From Calliphora vicina (Eukaryota; Arthropoda; Insecta; Diptera; Calliphoridae): 64,000 nt of DNA. The stretch lies in assembly GCF_958450345.1 (NCBI RefSeq), contig NC_088781.1, positions 28,373,857-28,437,856 of the forward strand, written 5' to 3'. A model generated the notes under the pieces. That model was not told the origin of the DNA, made no database searches, and saw nothing but the letters and a program-made list of their open reading frames with translations. A program made the position numbers and the translations under genes. Every line of letters begins with the position of its first letter. Position 1 is the first letter of the stretch. Shown here piece after piece: positions 1-12,126 of the stretch.

Positions 1-1365
1 ACATTTTCGAAGCAAAAAAAGACTTGAGGTACGCTTGAAGAAATATTTAGAGAATTTTTAGTTTCATAGCAAGAAATATTTAATTAATGCCGATTGATAG
101 TTAACACTTTAAGCTTTGTTCACATGGTTGTCAGATCTAACAGTATTGTCAGACCTAGCAATGTACTGAAATTACCTGACAATGAAAGATTGTAAGTTCA
201 CACGGTTCCGAGACTTTTATCACAAAATCTTAAAATCCATTTCAAGACATTGAGAGGACAATAACTTTATCTGACAAAGTTATCAAGCCAAAAATGATCA
301 TTCAAACAAAGGTGTAAGTCACAATCATTGAGCTACAGACTTCTCATTTTGTTGACATCGAAATAATTTAAAATCCTTTTGTTAAATAATGTTAAAAGCA
401 ATAAATAACACTGTGTGTAATTTTTCACGTGACAAAAGACCAAAAAAAAGACCCATGTCACCCAGTTTTGCCCAAGTTTTTTATGGTCCCCTAAAGATTT
501 GGGGACTCGGTGTAATTTTTGCAAAAAAGTGATAATTTTTTTCAGTCTCATATCTTGCAAACAGTTCGGAATTTAATTTATTCTCTGAGGCAAAGTTGTA
601 GCCCTTGTCATAAAGAACAAAAATTGTGAAAAATTTAAAAAATTAGATTTTTTTACCTTTTTACCAAATCTTTGGGGACCCATAAAAAAAAGTACATGAC
701 TTTGGGCAAAACTGGGAGACATGGGTCTGGTTTCTTTTTTGGTCTTTTATCATGTAGTGGTGTCCGTATATGGTTATATTTTTTCGTGTTGCACTGTGTA
801 AGTAATTAAGAGTCATTAGCTTTGTATTTTCATGCATTGCTTGGAAATGGAAGTTTGATGTGGGCGTATGATTAATATTAATTTTTTTTACATAAGCTTG
901 AATACTTAGAGGAATTTTTGGTTTTAAAGTCAGAGAAATATAATAATTACTGACAAGTGATAGCTAAAACATTATGCTAATTTCGGTTTTTATAATTAAA
1001 GCAATTTTATGAAATTGCAAGGAGATATTTTTAAAATTAAAATAAATAAATTAATATATTTAAAAACATTTTGTAAGCATTGAATGATATTATTAAAATG
1101 TTTAATTAAAATGACAATGATTAAGTAGTGAATAGAAATTTATAATGTCATTTTTATCCATTACTTGGTAATGAAATTTTTGGCAGGAGAGCGTATGATT
1201 AATATTAATTAAGAGGTATGCTTAAACAATTATTTAGAGAATTCTTACTTTTATAACTAGATAATTTTAATTAATGGCGATTTATAGCTAATATCTATAA
1301 CTAATTTCGGTTTTTTATAATTTAAGCAATTCAATGAAAATTCTAAAAGATATTTTAAATAATAG
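1..1365. repeat. Diverged tandem repeat, unit about 325 bp
   Basis: Two adjacent diverged copies begin near 828 and 1,152. Each has a CATT(G/A)CTTGG start, then GCGTATGATTAATATTAATT at 864 and 1,192, then AATTTCGGTTTTT further on. The start-to-start distance is about 325 bp. A partial third copy (GAGGTACGCTTGAAG and what follows) lies at about 26-115. It is separated from the others by unrelated sequence and an inverted-repeat element. No reading frame is conserved. It looks like an old local tandem duplication or the remains of a satellite. Confidence 0.5.
408..801. mobile_element. Inverted-repeat (MITE-like) element
   Basis: The two halves are inverted copies: ACAAAAGACCAAAAAA, CCCATGTC(A/T)CCCAGTTTTG and CCC(C/T)AAAGATTTGG at about 430-505 recur reverse-complemented at about 663-755. 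The right end reads GTTGCACTGTGTAA. That matches the tip of the larger long-arm element at 8,044-10,360 (TTACACAGTGCAAC), so the two probably belong to one group. The left tip is degraded and no clear target duplication was seen. There is no coding capacity; the superfamily is not identified. Confidence 0.6.
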
Positions 1366-2959
1366 TTTCATAACTATTATTAATTTTTTTAGAAATTAAA
1401 CACAATTTTAAAATAAAGTATTAAGCGAATATACATAGTAGAATGTGTTAAAGATCTGATATAGCATTATGACAACTTGTTCATACATGAATAGCATCAG
1501 TTTTACACATTAATTTTATATATCTTCCACCTTTCATATGCAGAGAAATGCAGTGAAAAATTCTGCATTACGACTACACAATGCCAACGAGAAATGAACA
1601 ATAAATATGTCACTAACACTTGCTCCAAATATGTATGAATGTGTTCATATTGAATGTTATTTTGGCCAACACACTCGTAAAAGCCACAAAATATGTCAAT
1701 AACATAAGACCATAAAAAACCAGCTGTTTATTATATGCCAAAGAAAAATAACAAAAACAAAAAAATATTGTATGGAAAAGTTAAAATTTAAACAAATACC
1801 AAAAATTCATATTTTAAATTTAAAGTTAAACAGCTAATATTATTGCCATAAATACCAATATAAACCAAACTAAACCATTTGTTAGTAACACCTTGGGCCA
1901 AGAATTGTTAAATTTTTTTTTTTAGATGTTTGACACTTTTCTAAACACCTTTTATCTTTGTCAAATATATAAATAATAGCTAGATAACACCTACACTGAA
2001 AATACAAATAATAGATACACATTTATGTTTGTGTTCCATGGCTTGCAGAATTTATGACACCAAAATAATTGGATTTTTTGTTCTCTCTCTCCCTTTACAT
2101 ATTTTAATTGCTTTTTTGTTTTACTATTCTGCGTTGAAACAAATTAAAGGGGTACAAATTCGAAAAAAAAACTCTCTGATTTAATAAATAAAACAAAATC
2201 AGAATTTACTAAATAAAACGCAAACAAATCAAAATGTGTTGTGTAGTAGTAGGAGCTGCTGTTTAAATAGAGAGACCAGTTAATTTTGTTATTGGTTTTA
2301 GTTGAAATGAAAATACAAAGTTTCTAATTCAGTAGACAAATACGTGTGGCATATTTTTGGGAGCTGAATTTAATTGTACTGTTCTGTTCACTGTACAATA
2401 TGGAATATTGGAAAAAATTTATAATAAATTTGGAATTGCTAAACTACTACAAGCTCATTTTGTAAAACAAACTTAGGTTGCAGTATATGGTTTCCCAAAA
2501 TTTTATGTTGAAGCATGTAACGTGCTGAAGTGCAGAGTAATTTAGCGACATACCACCTGTAACTTTTGAATCTATTAATTTGCTATAAGAAAAATTACAC
2601 AACAAAAACTTTAATGATAAATGATTTTAATGATAATTTAATAGCAAAAATTATACCCCGGTAGGTTATCAACAATCAAAAATTGAAAATTAGTTTCCGA
2701 ACTGCTAGCAGCTGAGCAAATGGGGGTAGTCTTCGTTTAAACATACTACAGCGAAAGTTATTGGACGCCAAGTAAACAAATAAGACAGCTATAAGGTAGC
2801 TATAAGCGTAATAAATTTATATTATTGGCAATCTATAACTCCTCCTTTCTTTAAATTTCACTTCTATGTTGTCCAAATTATAACATCTCCAATATTAATA
2901 TCTTATGATTAATAAATAACGGACTAGAAGTTTTAGAACATCTTACGTGTTAAAATCAC
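1366..2959. other. Intergenic, no gene seen
   Basis: AT-rich sequence with short homopolymers. No open frame above background, no RNA gene and no terminal repeats were recognised. Confidence 0.5.
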
Positions 2960-3175
2960 ATTATTACTCATACGCACTCTCCACCTGGTCATTAAAATAT
3001 TTTGCATTGCATAATTTTAGGAGTTAAAAAATCATACATATACGTATTGTTTATTTTATCCATTGATCATACGCACCTGTCGTTCACTTGGGGTAATGGA
3101 ACAAATACGAAGTTTTCTATAGCATTTTTTGGCCAGTAACAAATAATAAGTATACGTACTGTAGTTTTTCTTATT
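2960..3175 (+). repeat. Dispersed repeat, copy 1
   Basis: The stretch containing GCATAATTTTAGGAGTTAAA, CATACGCACCTGT, GGGGTAAT and GGCCAGTAACAAATAATAAG recurs in the same order and orientation at about 7,160-7,325. The copies are 4.15 kb apart and have only scattered differences. No terminal repeats or coding capacity are visible. It is an unclassified repeat family. Confidence 0.6.
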
Positions 3176-3193
3176 TAACCAGATTTACTCCAT

Positions 3194-3792
3194 GGCCCAT
3201 AATCATAGTCAGAAATAAAGTACATATATTTTAATAGAAATAAAGTCGTCTTTACTTAAGAGTGGACTTTAGGTCTACCATAGACAAGTTAAAGTATATT
3301 TTTGACATTAAAGTCGACTGTAAATATAAAACTAGCTGAAGCTGTTATTAACAGCATCAGCTGTTCTTCGCCATGTAAAAAAGTTCGGCAAAAAGTAAAC
3401 AAAATTAAGTTACAAGAATTTGGCAGAGATTTTGCAATTATTGAATAGTTATCAATAAAATTAGTACCAAAATATTCTAAATATGATATTAATCTTATCA
3501 TTTCCATTTTTCCACCACAAAAAACTTTTTTTCTTTAGTTGTCCCGGTGACTTTTATTGTTTACCTTTTTTGCTTTTTGTTTTAATTTTGTATGTCAGTT
3601 GTTCAGCGGTGCCACTTGTCTGTATATTGTATGAAAACATTTTATACATTTGAGGTGGCACCCAGTTAAAGTCGGTTCAATTTAAAACATACTTAAATTT
3701 TGACTACAGTTGGGAAATAATATAAAGCGGGTTTTTAATTTAAAGTTGTTTTTAAAAAGAACCGACTTTAGTGTTTGACTATGATTATGGGC
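3194..3792. mobile_element. MITE, about 600 bp, GGCCCATAATCATAG termini
   Basis: The left end GGCCCATAATCATAGTCA is mirrored by TGACTATGATTATGGGCC at the right end. Just inside, motifs around AAAGTCG(G) are also mirrored, for example near 3,240 and 3,765. CAT stands immediately outside both ends and could be a 3-bp target duplication, but it overlaps the palindromic tip, so that is uncertain. The one longer reading frame inside (3,289-3,507, - strand) has no recognisable domain and is probably accidental. Confidence 0.6.
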
Positions 3793-4319
3793 CCATGTTT
3801 TTAAAAACCTGTTAGCACTTTCAGTTCGCCACAGCAACAAGGCTTCATTAGTCTTTACTTTCCGTTGCTGTTGCGTTCTGGATTTTACTTATGGCAGTTA
3901 GTTGTTCTGTGACAAAATATATAATTTTTCTTTTATTTTAACACATAATTCCTCTTTAAAACACATTAACTTACCTGGCATTCCCATTTCCTTTGATATT
4001 TTCTACCAAATTTCTATTAAATTTCACAAAATCAATAACAAATAATTTTTTTCTTTATTTGAAAAGCCGCTGTCACTTGCAATTACGTAGACAATTTTAG
4101 TTTTTAACAGGTTCGTCCGGAACAGCACAGAAAAACTAACTACTTATACATGTTTTTCATGTACAAAAGAGAAACAGCTGATTCGGAACGTAACAGAAAG
4201 TATAGACTAATTCTGCCTACAGAAAGCAATTTTGTTTTCGACTTTATTAAAATAGTTTTATAATTTTCAAAAGAATTTTTTTGAACATTTGAAATTTTGA
4301 AATAAAATACCCATGAAAA

Positions 4320-4540
4320 AACAAGTAAGTGAGCTATATTCGGTTGTACCGAATCTTGTATACAATTCACCAAATTATACTTCAAATTAAAAATTTTAAA
4401 TTTTAAACTTTGGAAAAAAAAAATAATTTTGTTTACCTTAAAAAAATATTTAAAATTATATACATATATAAGATTATGTATAAAAGATTCGGCACAGCCT
4501 TCTCACAAAGGTGAAGGGTATAATATAAAAAATTTTGTGT
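4320..4540 (+). mobile_element. mini-me/DINE-like fragment (family 1), rearranged
   Basis: It starts with the family's 5' block (ACAAGTAAG, then a hairpin around ATTCGGTTGTACCGAAT, then CACCAAATTATAC). It then jumps to an inverted piece (AAGATTCGGCACAGCC) and ends with the 3' block (CTCACAAAGGTGAAGGGTATA). The core with the GTCY tract is missing. It is a scrambled remnant of the elements seen complete at 16,562 and 49,122. Confidence 0.65.
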
Positions 4541-6434
4541 TTTATAAAAATCAAATTTGCATCTTAACTATTTCGTTTGCTCTACAGCTGGTCACTTTAA
4601 AGCTGATGCATATTATGAAATTATGATAATTGTAATAAAACATATAATTGAATTAATTTGGTAAATATAGTAACTTGCCTACACTTAAACTGATTAATAA
4701 ATTTAAACACACCCCACCCTATAAAAATAAATTCATTGAATATGAAAATTATTACTATATTTGCATATGTATCTACTACACATTAGACTAGCTTCATTTG
4801 TAAAGAATTGAAATTTTATATTTAAAAATAAAATAAATTGGATGACAGAGGGCAGACTTACACTTTAAACTTTGTTAATGAACAAATTTTAAAATTTTGT
4901 CAATTGATTTATCTTGCCAAGAAATACAAAAAAAATTTGTAGCCCTTTTGTAGAAGCAAAATCATAAACATTTTTCTAATATTTTTTAGCCACCTTAATG
5001 TATATAAATGTGTATGTATCTATGTTTTCATATATAAGTCTACATGTGAATGTTTTTAGTTAAATAGTATATAATTTAATTGTATTTTAGTTTATTTGCA
5101 TAATTAGAAATTGATAAAATTTACATAAAACTCATACATACCAATGTATACATATTTAGTTATTATAAACATAAAGATTGATAACTTTTGTATACATATT
5201 TATACAATTATGTACATAAATACTAACACTTAAACAAATAATACAACACTAAGTAAAACCATAAAAGAGCAATTTAACTAAATAAGTTCATTTAAATACT
5301 AACACGCATATGCCGACATGTGTGGGTTGTGACACAACTTTGTAGTTGTGCAAATATGTGTAATTGTAGCTATTATTATTTTTTTTTTGTTCGTCTTATC
5401 AAGGTCAATCATTTGTATGTGGTTTGGTTAGAAAAGTATAAGTTTAATTTACATATTTGTATATGTTGTCTTGTCATACCTAAATACATAGTATGTTTTC
5501 TTGGCATTTTATGTTTAGGTTATTGAATTATGTTGATTGCTTTAAATGATTTATATTATATATACATACATATTAGAAACAAAAAATAGTTATAAACTTT
5601 GTTGTAGACATAAGTAGAGAGAGTCAGACAAAGCGTATATACACTTAAATTAAGTGAAATAATCTATGTATGTAAAAATCGTTTATTTTAAAACTTGTTA
5701 AATTTTCGCCAATTTATAGAAAGCTTATAATAATTCTTTAAACGTTAATATTTTGGAAAGTTATTCAATATTATGATTTAGTAGTCTTTTTCTAGAACTC
5801 CCTCCTTACATCGAACTTTTGGAACTAAGTTCGATAAGTTATCAGCAAAAGTACAAGTTTTCCTAAAGCCATTAATTTCGGACTAATTCATAGACTTAAT
5901 ACAAATAATTTCTAAATATAATATTACAAATTAATTTAAGTAAATTGCTCTTCATTAATTTTACCAAAAAAAAAATATATAAACATATTTAAAAATTTAA
6001 TGAAGAAAAAATATTTGGGATTATAAATAAAATTTGTGGTTTTGTTAAACAACGATAATTTAGAAACAGCTGTCTGAAAGTCTAACTTCCTCTTTATTAA
6101 TATTTCAAGTTTCATACAGATCGGACTAGTAGCTTTATCACCATTTAGTTTTTAAATATAAAATAGACGTAAAAATATCTGCCAACATAACAGCCTCTAA
6201 ACAACACTCCATACAAATTGCATAGCATACTTTTAGACTAAACAAAAAGCGGTCTGTGTGTTATTGGTTTCTATATTGCTCATACGCACTAGTAATAAAT
6301 TATAAATTGTATAGCATACTTTTGTGCGGTAACACATCTTTGCTTAACCAGGTTTAGTCCCTACAGAGGGTTCAAATTTGTACAAAGTGGCGAATAATTC
6401 AGGGAAACTATAATTTTAATACATTTCTATTTCT
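4541..6434. other. Intergenic, no gene seen
   Basis: AT-rich with TACATA-type runs. Short open frames (for example 5,320-5,526) have no recognisable protein content. No structured repeat was identified. Confidence 0.5.
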
Positions 6435-6880
6435 AGTAAGAGAGCTAGCTATATTCGGATGTGCCGAATCTTATATATCTTTCACCAAATTATACTTTAA
6501 AATACAAATTTTAAATATTAAAATTGTTTTTGAAAACTTTTAAAAAAAAATATTTTTTCAAAATTGTTTTTTTTAAATTTATTAGTGAAAAAAAATTTAT
6601 GACAAACAAATTTTTTTGTTAAAAAAAATTCGGGTTAAAAAATTATTTTCCCGATTTTCCAATTGTAGGTCCAAATTACTGTAGCCTTATATACGTCTTT
6701 GGAAAGGACTTTGAAATATCTATCATTAGATATCCATATTGTCTATATTAATGATTTAGTAGTCCAGATATAGATCAAAGATATGCCAAAAATCGAGGTA
6801 GTCCTGTTTTTTTCTTTATATCTCAACCATTAGTAGGCCGATTTTCTCGATTTTAAATAGCAACCGAACCGGGTACCATT
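6435..6880 (+). mobile_element. mini-me/DINE-like element (family 1), 3'-truncated
   Basis: The 5' block is AGTAAGAGAGCTAGCTATATTCG, here with a small internal duplication, followed by GTGCCGAATCTTATAT and CACCAAATTATAC. The T-rich middle, TATCTATCATTAGATATCC and CGATTTTAAATAGCAACCG blocks follow in family order. The GTCY core and the closing GAAGGGTATA end are absent, so the copy is truncated on its right side. Confidence 0.7.
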
Positions 6881-7147
6881 TCACTGTTATGTTATCCATA
6901 TTATAAACTTATAACACCTCCTTCTTTTTTTAGTATGTAAAATCGCCTTCCAATATTTTAAATTTGTTTAGTTTTAATAAATTGTTCAATTATATACCCT
7001 AATACATAATATCAAAACAAAAACTTTTAATCCATTAGCAAATTCCATCAAATAATTCTGATAACGGATTCGTAATCAGTGACACGAAAAACCCCCATAT
7101 AACAATTTGTGAATCATTTTCTACATTTTTCGACTTTGGCCGCACTG

Positions 7148-7330
7148 TGCCACATTTCGCTTTGCATAATTTTAGGAGTTAAAAATCATACCTATACGTA
7201 TTGTTTATTTTAAATATTGATCATACGCACCTGTTGTACCACATGGGGTAATAGAAAAAATACGCAGTTTTCTATTGCATATTTTGGCCAGTAACAAATA
7301 ATAAGTATACGTACTGTTGCTTTCTTGATG
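7148..7330 (+). repeat. Dispersed repeat, copy 2
   Basis: Second copy of the repeat at about 2,990-3,175, in the same orientation: GCATAATTTTAGGAGTTAAA, ATACGTATTGTTTATTTTA, CATACGCACCTGT and GGCCAGTAACAAATAATAAG in order. No termini were defined. Confidence 0.6.
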
Positions 7331-7834
7331 GTGCAGATTCCCCATAATATTTATCAAATTTTATGATGGTTTTTGTACGCAAAAAAATAATTCTTAATGA
7401 TTATATGAAATTCTCTTTTATCCATATTCTTCTCAAGTCACGAGGTAGGTAATGACCGTCATACACAAACTAAATGACGTAGTTTATTCAATTTTTTACA
7501 GAAGTCAACTGGCAGATGCCTGTCGACAGGAGCTGTGTTGTCCTTTCATTTAAGAGCCGGAATATTCAAATAGTCGCGAACTTATTGACCCATCCTAGTA
7601 TATTTTAAAGTATAAGAGATAATTTAGAAAAATAAACACATTTTTCTTTATTTCCTTATTTGCTCTATAACAAAGTACAATTCATTGAAATCTATGCATA
7701 TTTTTACAAGTTGCGAGCAGTACAAACTTAGACAACTTAGAGATCGACTTAGAGATAACTTTCATTTTATGAAAGCTTTTTTTAATAAACAAACACAAAC
7801 TGGGAAGCATTTTGCTTGTCGACATATACACCTA

Positions 7835-7910
7835 GAGTCTATGGCGGGAATCGAACCCGCAACCCTCAGATTAATAGCCCACCACTCTATCGTTACGTCC
7901 CCTTCTACGA
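7835..7910 (-). repeat. tRNA-like remnant or tRNA-derived SINE head
   Basis: On the minus strand there is a perfect Pol III B box, GGTTCGATTCC (7,847-7,857), inside a T-arm with a matching GCGGG/CCCGC stem. Upstream is a weak A-box-like stretch (ATAGAGTGGTGGGC). I could not pair the acceptor stem (3' side CATAGAC) or a proper anticodon stem, so it is unlikely to be a working tRNA. A tRNA pseudogene or SINE head fits best. The open frames running across it on both strands look accidental. Confidence 0.5.
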
Positions 7911-8043
7911 TTCTTTCGTACATCATTTGGCAATCGGACCAGTATCCTAAAAGGTACAGAGTTATTATCAAGTTTTTTCCGATCAACCCCACCATTCGCC
8001 AACATATTAAATCTAATATTTTACGTTTTCTATAGAAGTTGTC

Positions 8044-10360
8044 ATTACACTATGCAACAAATGAAGACTTTTGGAAAAACACAGGATCATGACCAAAGGG
8101 TAGTAAAACCCTATACTCAGTTTGTCCATTTTGGTGACCGATTTTTTTTTATGGGCCCCCAAAGTTTCTGAAAATCACTGGGGCCTCTAAAAAAGGTATC
8201 ATCAGTTTTTGGTTAACAGCTAATTCAGACTTTGTGATGTGGCTTAACTTTATATGGCAATAATATAGCTAAGAGTCCGCCAAATAAATTTTGTTAAAAT
8301 TTGTTTCCAAAAAATAGCTTTTTCATGCACTTTTGTTGAAAAAATATAGGAAGAAAAAATTTTTTTTTTCATTTTTTTAGAATAACTTCCAGGGACTCCT
8401 AATTTTTCAATAACAACATTTTGCAAAGTTGTAGCTACAGTAAATCTAGTATATCTAAATAACTCTTGTGAACATATCAATGCAATCCGAACATATATAG
8501 GCATTCTAAATAACTGTCAAAAATCACTTTGTAGCTTAAAAATTTTAGTTTTTTACTATTTTTTGACTCTAAAACAAAAATTTTTTTGTTAAAAATGTAT
8601 GTTCGAGTGTATAATTCTCTATATCACTTTATCCAATCTTGATTACGCAAGACCGGCTTGATGAAAGATATGAAATAACATTAAAATTTTTGAAAGTGGG
8701 CAAGGTCTGTGGAGCTTCTGAAGAGTAAATATAAGCTTTTTATATAAGTTTTTGATATCGGTGGAAACCTTATGACTTGGAGATTGATATTTTAGTGAAA
8801 TGAATTAATTTTGTGTTTTTTCGGACGTATTTTACCTTAAAAACTAACAATATTATAAAATGGTTATTTTCCATCAAGAAAAATAAGAACTTTGAATTAA
8901 AGTAAAATTTGAACAGTTATAGACATCACAATAAAATTTGGAAGTAATATAGACCTAAATGTTCTTAAGTCAATGGCATCACTAATGTTGCCATTCTTTG
9001 TTTTCAAACATCGAAATTCCTAAAACGGTGAAAATGTGTTCCAAAAACTGAGTTTTTTTTAGAAAATAGCCTACTTTGACGTTATTTACAGTACGATAGC
9101 AAAAACGTTTTGTATGTATATAAACAACATATAGAGCTATACAAATACGACGAGTATTTTAGGATCGGTGCTTTGCGTTTTTAGAATTTTTTACTCAAAC
9201 CTAAAATTTTGTTTCAAAATTGGCCAAGTTTGGATAGGGCTGGGGGGTACAATATCCGCTTAAGTTAGTCAAATTTTACTTTATACGCTTTTGCATAAAG
9301 TTCTCTTTCCAGATCATAAAAAATGTTAATAGCCACGAAGAAAATTAGTTTTTTATAAAAGAAAAAATATGGGGACTTTTTTTGGGAAAAAACTTAAAAA
9401 ACACACACATACAAAGTTGAAATATATAAAAATATGTTTCAACTTTGGATGCGTGTAACTTTTTATAGGGACTAAATAATTGTTATCACGTTTGTTTTAT
9501 TTTCTTTAGAATTTTATAGCAAATATACGTCATATATAAAAAATAAATTCCGGCCTTTCGTAGGCCGATCGAGCAAAATTTTAAAAAAAAAATAAACTTA
9601 AATATCTCTTGAACTGAAAGAGATAAGCTACAGATAAAAGCATATTTTTGTAGGCCTTCTCAAGGAATATCTATATTTTAAATGGCTTTTTGGTGATTTT
9701 TTTTTAAATGTGTGACATTGAGGGTCCACTCACTGATCCCCATTCCGAACACCTCAGCCGAGTAAATAATACAGCACAACATAGTAGTGTGGACTTGATC
9801 ATACTATTTTAACAAAAAATCTTTGTTTTATCGTCAAAAAAATTGTAAAAACGAAAATTGTTAAGGTACAAAGTGATAATTATGTGCTATTTAGAGTGAC
9901 TAGACACGTTCAGAATGCATTGATATGTTCTCAAAAGTTGTTCAGCTTTACCGTAGCTACAACTTTGCTAAATATTGTTAGTGAAAAATTAGGAGACCCT
10001 GGAAGTTATTCTAAAAAAAAGTAAAAAAAAATTTTTTTTCCTATATTTTTTCAATAAAAGTGCACGAAAAAGCTATTTTTTGGAAAAAGACATTTTAACA
10101 AAATTTATTTGGCGGACTCTTAGCTATATTATTGCCATATAAAGTTAAGTCGAATCACAAAGTCTGAATTAGCTGTTAACCAAAAACTGATGACACTTTT
10201 TTTAGAGGCCCCACTGATTTTAAGAAACTTTGGGGGCCCATAAAAAAAAATCGGTCACCAAAATGGACAAACTGAGTATAGGGTTTTACTACCCTTTGGT
10301 AGTAGAGTCGAACCTATATAGTCATGATCGTGTGTTTTTTTCACTGTTGCACTGTGTAAT
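8044..10360. mobile_element. Non-autonomous DNA transposon with arms of about 510 bp
   Basis: The left arm (8,044 to about 8,555) reappears inverted at about 9,855-10,360. Matching landmarks, mirrored, are GGATCATGAC, AAAGGGTAGTAAAACCCTAT, ACTCAGTTTGTCCATTTTGG, GGCGGACTCTTAGCTATATT and GCAAAGTTGTAGCTAC. The tips read ATTACAC(T/A)(A/G)TGCAAC on both sides. The middle (about 1.3 kb) encodes nothing recognisable, so the element cannot move on its own. No clear target duplication was found. It shares its tip with the element at 408-801. Superfamily not identified. Confidence 0.75.
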
Positions 10361-11896
10361 GAGAAATAGGAGCAGACTAATTCCAAGAATTTCCTTTTAA
10401 TGTCAACAATTCTTATGAACACAATGCAAGTTTTTTTTAAAAAAATTTACAAGGAATTTCTCTATTATACTTGTTTATAGTTAAGACAATATTGTGACAA
10501 TTTATGTATGTTTTGAGCAAAATATAAAACACTTATGAGCAAAATGATTTATTATTAATAAGTTTTTAATAATATAATTTAGTACAGTTATAAAGGATGT
10601 TCGAGACTTTGAAATATCTAAGGAAAACATGGAGTAGCAAGTACTAAAATAAGTAGTTTGTAGTTAGTAGATACACTTATTCATACTTAGGCAAAAATTA
10701 AACTCAAACAAACACAAATACTTAAGTGGTTTCTATTGTATGATATTAGTTGAAATTAATGGTACTCCTGAGTACATTTGAATACATTAGTTTGATTAAA
10801 TATACATAAACATTAGTAGGGACCAAAAGGCGAATCAAATCTACTCCGAATTTTATAATTTCTCTTTTCAATTCTAACAAAATTCAAAATAGCTGGGGCC
10901 AGACTAATGTACATATTTATAAATCTGCATTAATACCTACATCTACATACATTTAAACATATTGTTATTGCTCATGTTATTTCTAATGTCTAATTTAGTT
11001 TGTTAGTTGTTGTTTTTGTTTGTCCTTTGATAATCCTATTTGAATTTTATAAACATATAAATAAATTTATATAAATTATAAGCATGTTTATGCATATATT
11101 TACAATTTATAAGCATAAATACATATGCATGTATGTATCTATAGATATACAACTATATCATGTTGCACATTCATATATGCACATGCCACATGAACATGCA
11201 ACACCCAGCATCAGCATTTACATATGTATGAATGTACACTAACTTGAAACTCAATTATTTGATAATAAAAATAATAGTAAAATAAAATGAACGTAATAAC
11301 TAACGATGATTTTGTTAAATGTATTGAAAACTAATTTAAACAATAATATTTTATGATACATTCATACACACAAACACTCACAGCCACATAAAGTCATTCT
11401 ATATGATTTATAAATTGCAAATTTATAACCAAACGATGACAATAAACAAATTTTATAAATAAAATGCGAACAAAAAAATTAAATAAAATAAAAACAACTA
11501 GAAAAATAAACTATGCGAGAGATAGAAAAACTATTTTTTTGCACATTAACTTTTGTTAAATTGTTTTTCGAAAAAAAATAAAATAAATAAAAACAGCATA
11601 AAATACATTTAACAATAGAAATAACTAAATAAATAAATTCTATACATATGCACATCTACATCCACACACAATTACTATTTGATGTGCAATAGCTGAATAT
11701 GGTGTGGCAGACAGTGGATCGAATAGTAAATTTTAAACATTTTCTGTATTATTAAATAATTTTGAGGAATTTTGAAAAGGTTAATTTCATTATTTTCTTT
11801 TTAAAAAAGCCATAAATCATACAGTGTTTTTACTTACTAATACAGAGCTTAATTGTTTTAAATTTTTCTAAAAGGTTTTAAAAAACAATTTTTTCA
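10361..11896. other. Intergenic, no gene seen
   Basis: AT-rich sequence with ACATA/TATGCA-rich stretches near 11,040-11,230. No coding potential, RNA gene or paired termini were recognised. Confidence 0.5.
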
Positions 11897-12126
11897 TACA
11901 GTGCACTCGCGATAATATGAACACCCCAAAATAAGAACACTTTTAATTTCCATAGTGTTGAGGCCCGCGATGATTTGGAGAAGGACGACGACTTCCTCGA
12001 CATCGATATGGAGCCCCTACTATAAATATTGTGACCCTCGCTAGCTATGCCTGTGGTCCTTGCACTATTGTGAATGCCGCTTAGGAAGATTGACAGTTAA
12101 CAATTGAAGTCCTATCAATCTGGCTA

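Noticed and set aside
7847..7857. A functional tRNA gene on the minus strand
   Set aside because: Only the T-arm is convincing; acceptor and anticodon stems cannot be paired.
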